DNA from: UBA1858 sp965227695
GTDB taxonomy: Bacteria; Pseudomonadota; Gammaproteobacteria; UBA4575
Length of the DNA stretch: 64,000 bases
Reading direction: 5' to 3'
Assembly (NCBI GenBank): GCA_965227695.1
Contig: OZ245760.1
Span: 1,302,001-1,366,000, forward strand
Part shown: one piece after another, positions 1-8,590 of the stretch
Layout of the letters: every line of letters starts with the position of its first letter
Position numbering within the stretch: position 1 is the stretch's first letter
Translations under genes and position numbers: made by a program
The notes under the pieces: generated by a model
The model's input: only the letters and a program-made list of their open reading frames with translations
The model's database searches: none
What the model was told of the DNA's origin: nothing

Positions 1-676
1 ATATATCCCTTCAGGATGGGTTTCGGTTATATTTGGATTATCGCCTATCATTACTGGTGTAGGTTCAATCTATTTGCTTAATGAAAATCATTTTACAATT
101 TCTAAAACACTTGGAATGGTGTTAGGTATGACTGGATTACTTGTAATTTTTAGCTCAAGTAAAGAACTTGGAACTCAAGCAATTTGGGGAGTATGTGCAA
201 TGATGATGAGTACAATTGCCCATTCAATGAGTGCAATTTTTATTAAAAAAATTAATGCTTCAGTTTCTGGTGTAGAGTCGACATTTGGTGGCTTACTGAT
301 CGCGGTTCCTTTATTTTCAATGACATTTTTGATGTCAGGGGGAAGCGTAGACCACATATCTATGTCAACTGTATTATCAATAGGGTACTTAGGCATTATT
401 GCCACTGCAGTAGGATTTTCGATGTATTACTTTATCTTGAAAAAGATGGATGTAGTCCGTGTCTCCTTAATTTCATTGGTAACGCCAGTTTGTGCACTAT
501 TTCTAGGTAGCTTGTTAAATGGTGAAAAAGTAACAGTTTCAGTATTAGTTGGAACGGCCTTGATAATCACCGGCTTAGCACTATTTGAAATTAAGATTAA
601 ATATCGTTGCAAAGCCTTGAAGCAAAGGGTAGATTATTCGATAGACCAAAGAAATAATAAGAGCAAGTCAGATTAA
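1..676 (+). CDS. DMT (EamA-type) transporter, 5' end outside window
   Basis: The reading frame is open from base 2, so the gene begins before the window; about 224 C-terminal residues are visible. They form alternating hydrophobic helices with short polar loops, like the second half of a drug/metabolite exporter (EamA repeat). A glycine-rich helix pair and a final hydrophobic segment ending in a basic tail (KIKYRCK) are typical of this superfamily. Such proteins export metabolites or amino acids across the inner membrane; the substrate cannot be read from sequence. Gene end is firm; the family call is from helix pattern and residue style only. Confidence 0.75.
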   Translation, partial: YIPSGWVSVIFGLSPIITGVGSIYLLNENHFTISKTLGMVLGMTGLLVIFSSSKELGTQAIWGVCAMMMSTIAHSMSAIFIKKINASVSGVESTFGGLLIAVPLFSMTFLMSGGSVDHISMSTVLSIGYLGIIATAVGFSMYYFILKKMDVVRVSLISLVTPVCALFLGSLLNGEKVTVSVLVGTALIITGLALFEIKIKYRCKALKQRVDYSIDQRNNKSKSD

Positions 677-1107
677 TGCACGCAGTTATATTTATATTCA
701 CAAGTAAGTTAACAATTTTAACATGATATGAGATATACTAGATCTATCTATCTCTTGAGCAACTATATGTTCTGGAACGTTTTTCTATTCTGTAATTTTT
801 CTTCACTGTCTCAGTATGAAACAGACATTCCAATATTGTCATCCCTTGCAGATGTGAATTTATTACAGAAATATTTTAGGTTTGCTAATTGTCTCATTCT
901 TGCAGAGACCTTGGTAAAATAGTCGTCAAGTTCATTTGCTTCTGCTTTAAATATAACTGTGTAGGTCGCGCATTATTATTTGATGCACACATAAAACGTA
1001 TTGCTAGCATACACTCGTATTTATCATCACGAGATAAAAAACGATATGATAATACAATCTTGGCAGGTTAACGACTGATATTTGCGCAGTAAAGCGATAC
1101 TTTTTTT
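677..1107. other. Intergenic region, no convincing gene
   Basis: About 430 AT-rich bases. Short open frames here have non-ATG or poorly placed starts, and their translations look neither like a domain nor like a membrane or secreted protein. No hairpin with a T-run was seen after the transporter gene. Confidence 0.5.
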
Positions 1108-1563
1108 ATGAAATCAGGACATACTATATTGATCATCAGAGAAATGACCTCAAAGGAAATTAACACATGTGCCGATATTTTCTCTTCTGCCTGGAATCAA
1201 ATATTTCCAAATCAACCTCGTAGAGTAACAGTTCAAGAATTTTCGGAATTAACTAAAGATGAACTAATTTTAATTGCACTAATAAATAAAAAAGTTGTAG
1301 GTTTTATAGCAATTTACGAACCTGAATCATTCATCCATCATTTGTTTATATATCCTGAATTCCAGAGGCAAGGTGTAGGTACACAACTATTGCGTGAAGT
1401 AATCATAAGAACTTCTGCCACTGAGTTGATTTTGAAATGCAATCTTGAGAATCATGGAGCACTCAGCTTTTATCAGACACTTAGATTTAAAAAGACTGAA
1501 GACACTGGCGTGGATAAATTTGGAGCATGGGTAAAATTAACTCTAAGTAAAAATTCACAATGA
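1108..1563 (+). CDS. GNAT-family N-acetyltransferase
   Basis: A 151-residue protein matching the single-domain GNAT fold. The acetyl-CoA pyrophosphate-binding motif is visible as RQGVGT at about residues 87-92, preceded by the beta-strand HHLFIYPEF, and followed by an N-x-x-A-x-x-F-Y-x-x-x-x-F motif (NHGALSFYQTLRF) typical of the C-terminal half. It would transfer an acetyl group from acetyl-CoA to an amine; the acceptor is unknown. Its stop codon overlaps the start of the next gene (ATGA), suggesting coupled translation with the ASCH-domain protein. Confidence 0.85.
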   Translation: MKSGHTILIIREMTSKEINTCADIFSSAWNQIFPNQPRRVTVQEFSELTKDELILIALINKKVVGFIAIYEPESFIHHLFIYPEFQRQGVGTQLLREVIIRTSATELILKCNLENHGALSFYQTLRFKKTEDTGVDKFGAWVKLTLSKNSQ

Positions 1564-2015
1564 TCGTTTTTACGCCGAAAGGAAGCATTTCCACTTATAT
1601 GAATATTGAAGATATATTAGAAAAATACCCAGGAGCAGTAATTTTTGATTTTGGTGATAGCAAGCAGCTATCAGATAAACTGCTTGCTTTAGTTCGTTGC
1701 GGCAAAAAGACAGCAACTTGTGCTGCGTTACGTGAATTTATTGAAGAGGGAGAAATTTTACCCGAGGTGGGAAGAAACTATCTTGCTGTTCATTATGAAG
1801 ATCGAAAACCAGCACTTGTGATCGAAACTACTGAAGTTACCCAAAAAAGATTTTGCGATGTTGATGAAGCATTCGCTTTAGCTGAAGGGGAAAACAAAGA
1901 TCTCTCAGGATGGAGGCGCGATCATCAAGCTTATTTTGAGCGCAATGGAGGATTTCATGATGAAATGATATTGGTTTGCGAACGGTTTAAGTTGATTGAG
2001 GACTTTCAACAATAG
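1560..2015 (+). CDS. ASCH-domain protein
   Basis: A 151-residue protein with the hallmarks of the ASCH domain, a PUA-like beta-barrel proposed to bind RNA or nucleotides: FGDS near residue 31, then L-x-x-L-V-x-x-G-x-K-T-A-T (about 42-53), a central G-x-x-x-L-A-V-H segment, and the late W-R-x-x-H-x-x-Y-F-E-R motif. The ATG at 1560 overlaps the stop of the upstream acetyltransferase; an alternative ATG at 1599 would remove 13 residues that precede the conserved part. The function of this family in bacteria is poorly defined. Confidence 0.8.
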   Translation: MIVFTPKGSISTYMNIEDILEKYPGAVIFDFGDSKQLSDKLLALVRCGKKTATCAALREFIEEGEILPEVGRNYLAVHYEDRKPALVIETTEVTQKRFCDVDEAFALAEGENKDLSGWRRDHQAYFERNGGFHDEMILVCERFKLIEDFQQ

Positions 2016-2066
2016 TGAGACTATGAATGACTACTTTTTCGTCTGTAGCTGTCATATGAATCACAG

Positions 2067-2357
2067 GTGACTACCTTGTCTAAGATTATTCTTAAAGGAT
2101 ACATTGAAATTCCCGATAGTGATTTATTAGATATTAGGGAAGAGCTTCCAAGGCATATTGAATTGACGCTAAATGAAAAAGGCTGCTTAGCATTCAATAT
2201 AACTCAAGATGACGTAAACGAAAACGTTTATCATGTCTATGAGGAATTTACAGACCGTGTATCATTTGAAAGACATCAAGAACGTGTTGCTGGTTCGCAA
2301 TGGGGTAAGTTATCAAAAGGTGTTAAGCGACATTATCAAATTACTGAGAAAAGTTAA
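2067..2357 (+). CDS. Antibiotic-biosynthesis-monooxygenase (ABM) domain protein
   Basis: A 96-residue protein with the ferredoxin-like pattern of ABM/YgiN proteins: an opening strand (LKGYIEIP), an acidic helix, then E-x-G-C-L-A-F-N-I, a strand YHVYEEFTD, and F-x-x-H-Q-x-x-V-x-x-S near residue 75. Members act as small cofactor-free monooxygenases, heme-degrading enzymes or quinol oxidases. The start is GTG at 2067; a TTG at 2076 would also fit. The gene follows the ASCH gene by about 50 bases on the same strand. Confidence 0.7.
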   Translation: MTTLSKIILKGYIEIPDSDLLDIREELPRHIELTLNEKGCLAFNITQDDVNENVYHVYEEFTDRVSFERHQERVAGSQWGKLSKGVKRHYQITEKS

Positions 2358-2457
2358 TGACCGATTTGCGCCGAATTATGATGTATAGACTGATAATCAC
2401 TATAATTACTTTAGGGGTAATAATCCGTATATAGGCAGACATGTGCAATTTGATTCT

Positions 2458-2838
2458 GTGCCTGACGAATTGGTCATTCAAGCCGGGATTGGAAGTTGCA
2501 CCAGTCCACGACAAAGCGTTTTCCAATTAAACTTTTCTAAACTTGCAACTGGTTGCAATGTTTCTTTACCAAAATTAGCGGGTATCTCACCCATAAGTGA
2601 TGAATGCACGCGATGATTGTTGTAATAGTCGGTAAAGTTATCCAGTTTGTTTTGCAGATCGACGTTATTCCAAAACAACTTTTGCTCCAACACTCTCGCT
2701 TTATCATCCCAATCACTCGTTCGATAAAAATGTGAGATTGTCGTAAAGGGAATAAATTTTATTTCTTAGATATCAAGGATATGCAGATTGGCTTTCCAGC
2801 GGTGAAATTAAAAAACAGGGTCATAGTCAGTAATTACA
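2458..2838 (-). mobile_element. IS remnant A (left end, 3' part of transposase)
   Basis: Starts with a degenerate copy of the terminal repeat seen in the better-preserved copy at 6085, then follows that copy base by base with point changes and ends near 2838. On the minus strand it encodes the end of the DDE transposase (integrase core), with the string DYYNNHRVHSSL, but the frame is broken and carries no start. The promoter-proximal part of the transposase is missing; it reappears at about 3770-4280 on the far side of the VPLPA-CTERM gene. Confidence 0.8.
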
Positions 2839-3020
2839 AAATGCAAAACCCTCAAGACAAATAATATCAATTTTCAGTTAGGTAATATTGTTGAATTAAT
2901 GATTTAAATAGCGTCACAAATAATTCACAAAATTTTAATTTTCCGTTAATCATATCATTGCATTTAGTCACTACTATTCAAGCTATCTACATTGAGTATT
3001 AAAACCTTGGGGACAAATAT

Positions 3021-3677
3021 ATGAAACGTTGGAGTTTGAGTATTCTTATTTTACTGGCAGCATCTTCAGCAAATGCAGCAAGTGTGTTACCTAATCTTAC
3101 ATACATTCTTGGTGATCATCCGGATGCATCATTACAAAGTTTGCCGGACATAACTTATGGTTTGCGATTAGATTCAGTCGCTAGCTTGGGCTTTGGTGGT
3201 GACGGAACAGATGCAGCTAAAACATTTAGTACAACACAAGAAACCGCCTCAGTCAGCTTATTCTGGGACACTATGGGTGATATGGATGACAGCAACGATC
3301 TAGTCACAGTCTCAGGGACACTATCGCGTAATTCAAATAATTCAATTTGGGATGTCGTATACACGCTGACTGACATTACAGCAGTCACAGATGGTTTTGT
3401 TGCAGCTTCTGGTGCAGGCACCGTATCAAATGGGAGCGATGTGTTTGCTCTGAACGGTATAGCTGATAATGAGGGTTATGTCTTTCTGGGTTTAGGTGAC
3501 GGACATCGTTTATCTGGCGACACCACCTCAGAAGTTGGCCGAGGATGGTTAGAACCAGGTAGTTCTACAGATGATTGGTTAGTCACGTTGACACCAGTCC
3601 CTGTTCCTGCAGCCTTACCATTATTACTTTCGGGTTTACTAGGCTTTTCGTTCTTCTCAAGACGCAAAGCCAGTTAA
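3021..3677 (+). CDS. VPLPA-CTERM (PEP-CTERM-like) sorted exported protein
   Basis: A 218-residue protein with a clear N-terminal signal peptide (MKRW, hydrophobic core, cleavage near ANA-A at residue 19-20), a Ser/Thr/Asp/Gly-rich low-complexity beta-type body, and a C-terminal sorting tail at about residues 193-218: VPVPAALPLLLSG, a hydrophobic helix, then FSRRKAS. This tripartite tail marks proteins processed by an exosortase, generally for display on the surface or in exopolysaccharide. No exosortase is visible here. A good ribosome site (GGGGAC) precedes the ATG. A hairpin terminator follows 20 bases after the stop. The gene is sandwiched between two parts of one IS type. Confidence 0.85.
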   Translation: MKRWSLSILILLAASSANAASVLPNLTYILGDHPDASLQSLPDITYGLRLDSVASLGFGGDGTDAAKTFSTTQETASVSLFWDTMGDMDDSNDLVTVSGTLSRNSNNSIWDVVYTLTDITAVTDGFVAASGAGTVSNGSDVFALNGIADNEGYVFLGLGDGHRLSGDTTSEVGRGWLEPGSSTDDWLVTLTPVPVPAALPLLLSGLLGFSFFSRRKAS

Positions 3678-3698
3678 ATTACCACCTAACATCAAAGA

Positions 3699-3727
3699 AG
3701 AGCTCAAGTTTTTTACTTGAGTTTTTC
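3699..3727 (+). terminator. Rho-independent terminator after the VPLPA-CTERM gene
   Basis: CTCAAG, a 7-base loop rich in T, then CTTGAG followed by five T residues. Correctly placed 25 bases after the stop codon. Confidence 0.75.
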
Positions 3728-3769
3728 TTAGCGGATAAACTACTTTAGTATATATAACAACAGTACATA

Positions 3770-4280
3770 GTGAGCTTGTAATTTAGGCTGGTATACGAGA
3801 GCAACCAAAGTTTGGATTACGTGTTTAATTTCAACAATGGCTTTGGTCAAGTCATTGTGTGGCTTTTTGGGCCCAGGCTTGCTTTTTCCAGTTAAAGAAA
3901 AGAGTCGTAAGTATTTACGTTTCACGAGAACCTTGTGAAACGAGAGCAGGGTAGATGGCTTAATGATGATTGCAGATCGAGTCAATCGTCTGAGTGATAT
4001 CAGCATTGCCAACCATCTAAAAGTGGGTCGATCTATAGTCGTTAGGTTGGGTGCTTTCGAATGGGTACGTTGAATGATTAACAGCTGCTTTTTGAGAGCC
4101 AAGATATCGACAGCAATGGCCTTCATTCCATGTGGTCGGAACAGGCGAACAAGTAAACTAATTAAATGAATGGTAAGTAAGAATGCATCCTTCATGCAAA
4201 CCTATGATAGATATAATTTAATCGAGAACAAAACTGCGAATTCAATAGAAATTATGCCAAAATACCAATTCGCAATGCGT
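3770..4280 (-). mobile_element. IS remnant B (right end, 5' part of transposase)
   Basis: Contains the start-proximal half of the transposase gene on the minus strand: ATG near 4195, then the characteristic LKKQLLIIQRT and KPSTLLSFHK strings seen in the 6085 copy. It ends with the outward terminal repeat ACCAATTCGCAATGCGT at 4264-4280. The frame breaks near 3830 and leads into unrelated sequence. Together with remnant A it would make most of one element missing about 300 central bases. Confidence 0.8.
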
Positions 4281-4581
4281 AGGACAGTTTTGTGACATTC
4301 TTGGGTAGATATTTTATTAATCAAATTATATCTTGACATGTCCTAATTTAATAGTAAGCTTAGCGACCCTCAAAAAAGCACGACGACAGTTCAATGATTT
4401 TAATCACAATACACTACATTGTTACGACCCGCGCACGACAGGATACCGTGCTGCCGAATGTGGTGGATCGTTCCAACATACTCCTCGCTTAATCAGTCAC
4501 TTCTCAAGCTTTATTAATGTTTCTGGCTAAGCCGGGAATGCGATGCCTTGCATCCTTATTGTCTTAATTAACTTAAAGCTT
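4281..4581. other. Intergenic region upstream of the MATE gene
   Basis: About 300 bases. One short open frame (4333-4530) has no recognisable domain and a non-ATG start. The region should hold the promoter of the MATE gene; a TTGACA occurs at 4333-4338, but no well-spaced -10 element was identified. Confidence 0.4.
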
Positions 4582-5994
4582 ATGAACACTGATTTTAATA
4601 ATATAGAACGTCACACTTTCTGGCGTCTTGTTCGCGATTCCTTTTCAAATATCGAGCGGGATTACACCCGGGGATCTCTCAAACATGCGGTAGTCCTTCT
4701 TGCCGTTCCGATGATACTTGAAATGTCTATGGAGGCTTTGTTCGCTATCACTGATATTTTCTTTGTCGCAAAATTGGGAGCGGAGGCGATTGCGACGGTC
4801 GGGTTGACTGAAGCCTTCATTACTTTGCTCTATGCGGTTTCCATCGGATTAAGCATGGCGCTGACAGCACTGATTGCCCGCCGTATTGGAGAAAAAGACA
4901 GCTCACGTGCGAACCTGATTGCCGGTCAGTCAATCCTGATTGCTGCTGTATTGTCACTTATAATTGGTTTATCGGGTGCCTCGTTTGCGCATGAGATTCT
5001 GAGTTTTCTAGGTGCATCCGACAGTCTGATTAAAAACAACGCAGGCTATACCTCGATTATGCTAGGTGGGAGTGCCACCATTGTTTTTTTGTTTATGCTC
5101 AACGGTATTTTTCGTGGGGCAGGAGAGCCCATTATTGCCATGCATGCGATTTGGCTGGCTAGTGTAATCAATATTGTACTCGATCCCTGTCTGATCTTTG
5201 GCTGGGGACCCTTTCCTGACTTAGGTATCGAAGGGGCCGCAGTCGCAACCAATATCGGACGGGGTATCGGTGTTACCTATTGTGCCATCATGCTGATAAA
5301 TGGCCGCTCCAGGATCCATGTCAGAATGAAGCATCTGGTCCCTGTCTTTGAAGAGATGAAGCTCCTGGTGAAAGTCTCTATCGGCGGGATTGCCCAATTT
5401 TTAATTGCAACCTCCAGCTGGATTTTCTTAATCAGGCTTATGGCCGATTATGGGAACCACGCACTCGCCGGTTATACCATTGCAATTAGAATCATTGAGT
5501 TTATTTTTCTCCCGGCCTGGGGGTTAAGTAATGCAGTCTCCACACTCGTGGGACAGAACCTCGGGGCAAGCCTGACGGAGCGTGCCCAAAGTGCAGTCTA
5601 TATTGTGGCAAAGTACAACCTCATCTTTATGGTGAGTATTGGACTTGTGTTGATCGGATTTTCAGAATCCATTGTCAGTATTTTTACATCAGATGTTGAA
5701 ACGCTTGAGTATGCGGCACAATGTTTGCGCATTGTAAGTTATGGTTTTGGCTTTTATGCGATTGGCCTGGTACTGATTCAGGCATTCAATGGTGCAGGAG
5801 ACACATATACTCCGACATGGATCAATGGTATTTGTTTTTGGCTCTATCAGATTCCTGTGGCTTATCTATTAGCAAAAAGTTTTTTACAAGGTCCTGAAGG
5901 GATATTTTTAGCCATACTCACTGCGGAAAGTTTGATGGCATTGGTTGCTCTTTTGGTTTTTATGAAAGGAAGCTGGAAGAAAACCTCTGTATAA
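4582..5994 (+). CDS. MATE-family multidrug/toxin exporter
   Basis: About 470 residues with twelve hydrophobic helices arranged as two similar halves, as in NorM-type MATE antiporters, which expel cationic drugs in exchange for Na+ or H+. Conserved marks include AVPMILEMSMEALFAITDIFF in the first helix pair, ALIARRIGEKD in an early cytoplasmic loop, and the second-half counterpart WGLSNAVSTLVGQNLGA. An upstream in-frame ATG (4543) would add 13 residues; 4582 is preferred because the extra segment is unlike the family. The gene stands alone between IS remnants and is more GC-rich than its surroundings. Confidence 0.85.
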   Translation: MNTDFNNIERHTFWRLVRDSFSNIERDYTRGSLKHAVVLLAVPMILEMSMEALFAITDIFFVAKLGAEAIATVGLTEAFITLLYAVSIGLSMALTALIARRIGEKDSSRANLIAGQSILIAAVLSLIIGLSGASFAHEILSFLGASDSLIKNNAGYTSIMLGGSATIVFLFMLNGIFRGAGEPIIAMHAIWLASVINIVLDPCLIFGWGPFPDLGIEGAAVATNIGRGIGVTYCAIMLINGRSRIHVRMKHLVPVFEEMKLLVKVSIGGIAQFLIATSSWIFLIRLMADYGNHALAGYTIAIRIIEFIFLPAWGLSNAVSTLVGQNLGASLTERAQSAVYIVAKYNLIFMVSIGLVLIGFSESIVSIFTSDVETLEYAAQCLRIVSYGFGFYAIGLVLIQAFNGAGDTYTPTWINGICFWLYQIPVAYLLAKSFLQGPEGIFLAILTAESLMALVALLVFMKGSWKKTSV

Positions 5995-6044
5995 GGTTGG
6001 AGAAACACCATAGATGTCATAACAGACTGTGCCTGATTTACTTA

Positions 6045-6077
6045 AGCCGATGGTAGTTACAATAACTGCTATCGGCT
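6045..6077 (+). terminator. Long hairpin downstream of the MATE gene
   Basis: Two 15-base arms (AGCCGATGGTAGTTA and its near-complement) around a 3-base loop, with one mismatch and one G-T pair. No T-run follows, so termination is likely but not certain. It ends 8 bases before the IS copy. Confidence 0.45.
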
Positions 6078-6084
6078 CAAAAGC

Positions 6085-7279
6085 ATGCATGGCGAATTGG
6101 TCATTTAAGCTGGGATTGGAAGTTGAACCAGTTCACGACAAAGCGTTTTCCAATTAAATTTTTCGAGTTTTGCGTAAGATCGCCTTCTTTTTTCATCATA
6201 TTTAGCAGAGACATCGCCACTTAACGAAGAATGCACGCGATGATTTTTGTAATAGTCAGTAAAGTCATCGAGCTTGTATTGCAGATCGATTTCATTCCAA
6301 AACAATGTTTGATCCAGACATTCACGCCTTATTGTTCCAATGACTCGCTCAATGTAAGGATGAGAGATCGGAATAAAGGGAATCGATTTCACTTCCTCAA
6401 TTTCCAGAATTCTAAGGTTTGTTTTCCAGCGATGGAATTGATAAAGCGGGTCGTTGTCCGTGCTTATATAATGAGGAATATTTTTCCTGGCGATAATCTG
6501 ATTGAACATTCTGCATAAGGTAGGACCATCAACAGGTCCTTTGTGTACTGAGAAGCCAATAAGCCTTCGACTCCAGATATCCATCACCACAAATACCCAA
6601 TGTGTTTTCAATGATGGACTCACAACAAAATAAATCGATACTCCATAAACTGTCTTTCATGTTAGCAATAAGCGATAACCACGAAGGGCCGCCTTTATCA
6701 TTAGGACTTGGATGATAATGCTTCATCAATACTCTTCGCACAATATCTTTATTCATCTCAATCCCAAACGTATTAGAAATAATGAATGCAATACGAGGGC
6801 AGCCAAATCTGGGATTGCGTTGCTTAATTTCAACAATGGCTTTGATCAAATCACTGTGTGGCCCTTTGGGCCCAGGCTTGCTTTTTCCAGTAGAAGAAAA
6901 GAGTCGCAAGTATTTACGTTTCACGAGAGCCTTGTGAAACGAGAGCAGTGTAGATGGCTTAATGATGATTGCAGACCGAGCCAATCGTCTGGGTGATAGT
7001 AGCATTGCCAACCATCCAAAAGTGAGTCGATCTATAGTCGTTAGGTTTGGAGCTTTCGTACGGGTACGTTGAATGATTAACAGCTGCTTTTTGAGAACCA
7101 TGTTTTCGGCAGCAACAACCTTCATTCCGCCTGGTTTGAGCAGGCGAACAAGTAAACTAGTCAAATGAATGGCAAGTATGAGTGCATCCTTCATGCAGAC
7201 TTATCATAAATCAATTTTATTCAATAACAAGACTGCGAATCTAACTCAATTTATGCCAAAATACGAATTTGCTATGCAT
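6085..7279 (-). mobile_element. Insertion sequence copy C, near full length
   Basis: The best-preserved copy in the window, 1195 bases. The left terminal repeat at 6085-6101 reads TGCATGGCGAATTGGT after its first base; the right repeat at 7263-7279 is a decayed inverse copy. It carries one transposase gene on the minus strand, broken by a frameshift. Its left end lies about 90 bases after the MATE gene; its right end lies in a nuclease gene whose remainder is absent. The transposase belongs to the integrase-core (rve) DDE class; the ISfinder family was not assigned. Confidence 0.85.
6105..7194 (-). pseudogene. DDE (rve integrase core) transposase, frameshifted
   Basis: Reads from ATG at 7194 through a helical N-terminal half (LKKQLLIIQRTRTKAPNLTT) and an HTH-like region into the catalytic core, where WSIDLF supplies the first Asp. 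Near 6615 the frame shifts; the rest continues in a second frame as MDIWSRRLIGF, then STDNDPLYQFHRW (second Asp) and HPYIERVIGTIRREC (Glu). Intact, it would be about 360 residues. Copy D is continuous at this same point, so the shift looks like inactivation rather than programmed frameshifting. Confidence 0.85.
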
Positions 7280-7296
7280 ACCAATTCGCCATGCAC
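7280..7296 (-). repeat. Extra terminal repeat of the IS family
   Basis: ACCAATTCGCCATGCAC, a near-perfect inverse terminal repeat placed directly after the decayed right repeat of copy C, in the same orientation. It suggests an end left by a second element. Confidence 0.7.
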
Positions 7297-7553
7297 ACCC
7301 TCCAGTAGGGTTGTCCACGCTCCGGCGTATCAATCTCTGCTAGCCGAATCTTGAACTGGGAGTTGCTATTAACAAGCAATGTAATCGAATCACCATCAAT
7401 GACTTTTACGACACGGCCTTCATGCTTAATGACTTGATCAGCTGAAAGCGCCTGAGGAACGAGGAGTATCAAGAATACAAGTATCAACACTTGATTGGAC
7501 TTAACTGGCATTTCTACTAACTCAATTGTGGAAAGAGGAAGGACAACCTTCAT
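7297..7553 (-). pseudogene. Thermonuclease-like (SNase) protein, C-terminus removed by IS
   Basis: The minus-strand frame starts at 7553 (or ATG 7511, which places the hydrophobic signal peptide VLILVFLILLVPQALSA at the N-terminus). It then shows the opening of a staphylococcal-nuclease domain: GRVVKVIDGDSITLL, then FKIRLAEIDTPERGQPYW, with the catalytic-site Asp and Arg positions of that fold. The coding sequence runs into the IS terminal repeat at 7296 and the rest of the domain is absent; no remnant lies beyond the IS. An exported sugar-nonspecific nuclease that has been lost. Confidence 0.8.
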
Positions 7554-7710
7554 ACTGACTCATTATAGACTAATGAAAATCTATGACAAAAGTAAGGTTC
7601 AAACTAGTTTGTGTTCTAATAAAGCCTATGTGTAGAAGCCAAAGTGTCTTGCTTCACTGATTATGCTACAGTGCTTATTTGACCCAACTAAAAAATATTA
7701 ATCGTTAAAT

Positions 7711-8049
7711 ATGAAAAAAGTAATAATTATTTTTATCGCGCTATTGTCATCTACCTCATACGCAGATTTTTTCAGAGTTAATCAACTAAAAGAAAATTGT
7801 TTCAGGGATGGACAATATCATGAAGGCTTATGTTATGGATACATTATGGGTATTTATGATGGAACCAGATTAATGGAAAAAACCTTGCCTGATGGGAACT
7901 ATTCAATTTGCCTCCCCGCTAAAACAAATTCAGAAAAGCTAAAAACCGTGGTTATGGAATTAATCGAGTCAAAAGACATCGATAGTATGCAAAACAACGC
8001 ATCTGATACTGTATGGAATGCATTATTACAAAAGTTTCCATGTAGTTGA
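7711..8049 (+). CDS. Rap1a/Tai-family protein, exported
   Basis: A 112-residue protein with a signal peptide (MKKVIIIFIALLSSTSYA) and the pattern of the Rap1a/Tai immunity family: a Cys near the mature N-terminus, then G-L-C-Y-G-Y-I-M-G-I-Y-D-G, S-I-C-L-P, a helix with V-V-M-E-L-I, and a closing A-L-L-Q-K-F-P-C-S. The spaced cysteines probably form disulfides in the periplasm. Characterised members neutralise type VI amidase effectors, but many genomes carry isolated copies with unknown roles, and no effector is seen nearby. Confidence 0.75.
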   Translation: MKKVIIIFIALLSSTSYADFFRVNQLKENCFRDGQYHEGLCYGYIMGIYDGTRLMEKTLPDGNYSICLPAKTNSEKLKTVVMELIESKDIDSMQNNASDTVWNALLQKFPCS

Positions 8050-8297
8050 TATTTATGGAATCTATTTTGATATATTAATTTTAATCTGGTCTAAAAAATT
8101 TTCATTGGTAACTTCTCTATGCAGTCAGGTTTTAAATAAATTGCGGAATTTACATTACACTTTATACGTGATTTATAGTGTATGACTAACTCGCCTACCC
8201 ATCATTATCTTTTCTTTGATGCTGGCAATCTACATGCTGGAACTTCATGACAAGCTTTGTGTAGTACAAATCAACTGTGACATTGTGGTGCATTTTG

Positions 8298-8372
8298 AAC
8301 AACTTAACCCCGGTATTGGCTGTAATATCGAGTAAACAATGCAGTGCATACCGAATTGGGGTTCAAGTTGTT
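8298..8372. repeat. Inverted repeat in the intergenic region before RND system 1
   Basis: The 540 bases between the Rap1a-like gene and the efflux operon contain no convincing gene. Within them AACAACTTAACCCC (8298-8311) is mirrored by GGGGTTCAAGTTGTT (8358-8372), differing by one inserted base, around a 46-base centre. The right arm overlaps a 17-base stretch (8344-8360) that matches the IS terminal repeat at about 14 positions. It may be a remnant of a small non-coding element. Confidence 0.5.
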
Positions 8373-8590
8373 TATAAAATATAATAACCTTTTGTCTTTG
8401 AATCACTTTGCTATTGAGACCCTCCGTTAGCAGTGCCTATTTTAGCCTTACTTAATGTATGTAAAATCAATCGAAAACACTAACAAGTAACTTTAAAATC
8501 AATTTTTTACCATAGACGCCACTCATTTAAACACGAAGGGAAAAGTCACTGATAGCTCTAAATCAAATAAAAATACTCTCTTCTTTTCGT

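Noticed and set aside
4333..4530. Small protein-coding gene upstream of the MATE exporter
   Set aside because: Non-ATG start, no ribosome site, composition not protein-like.
6529..6623. Programmed frameshift in the transposase of IS copy C
   Set aside because: The shift lies within the catalytic core, no slippery run was identified, and copy D reads through the same point in one frame. Inactivation is simpler.
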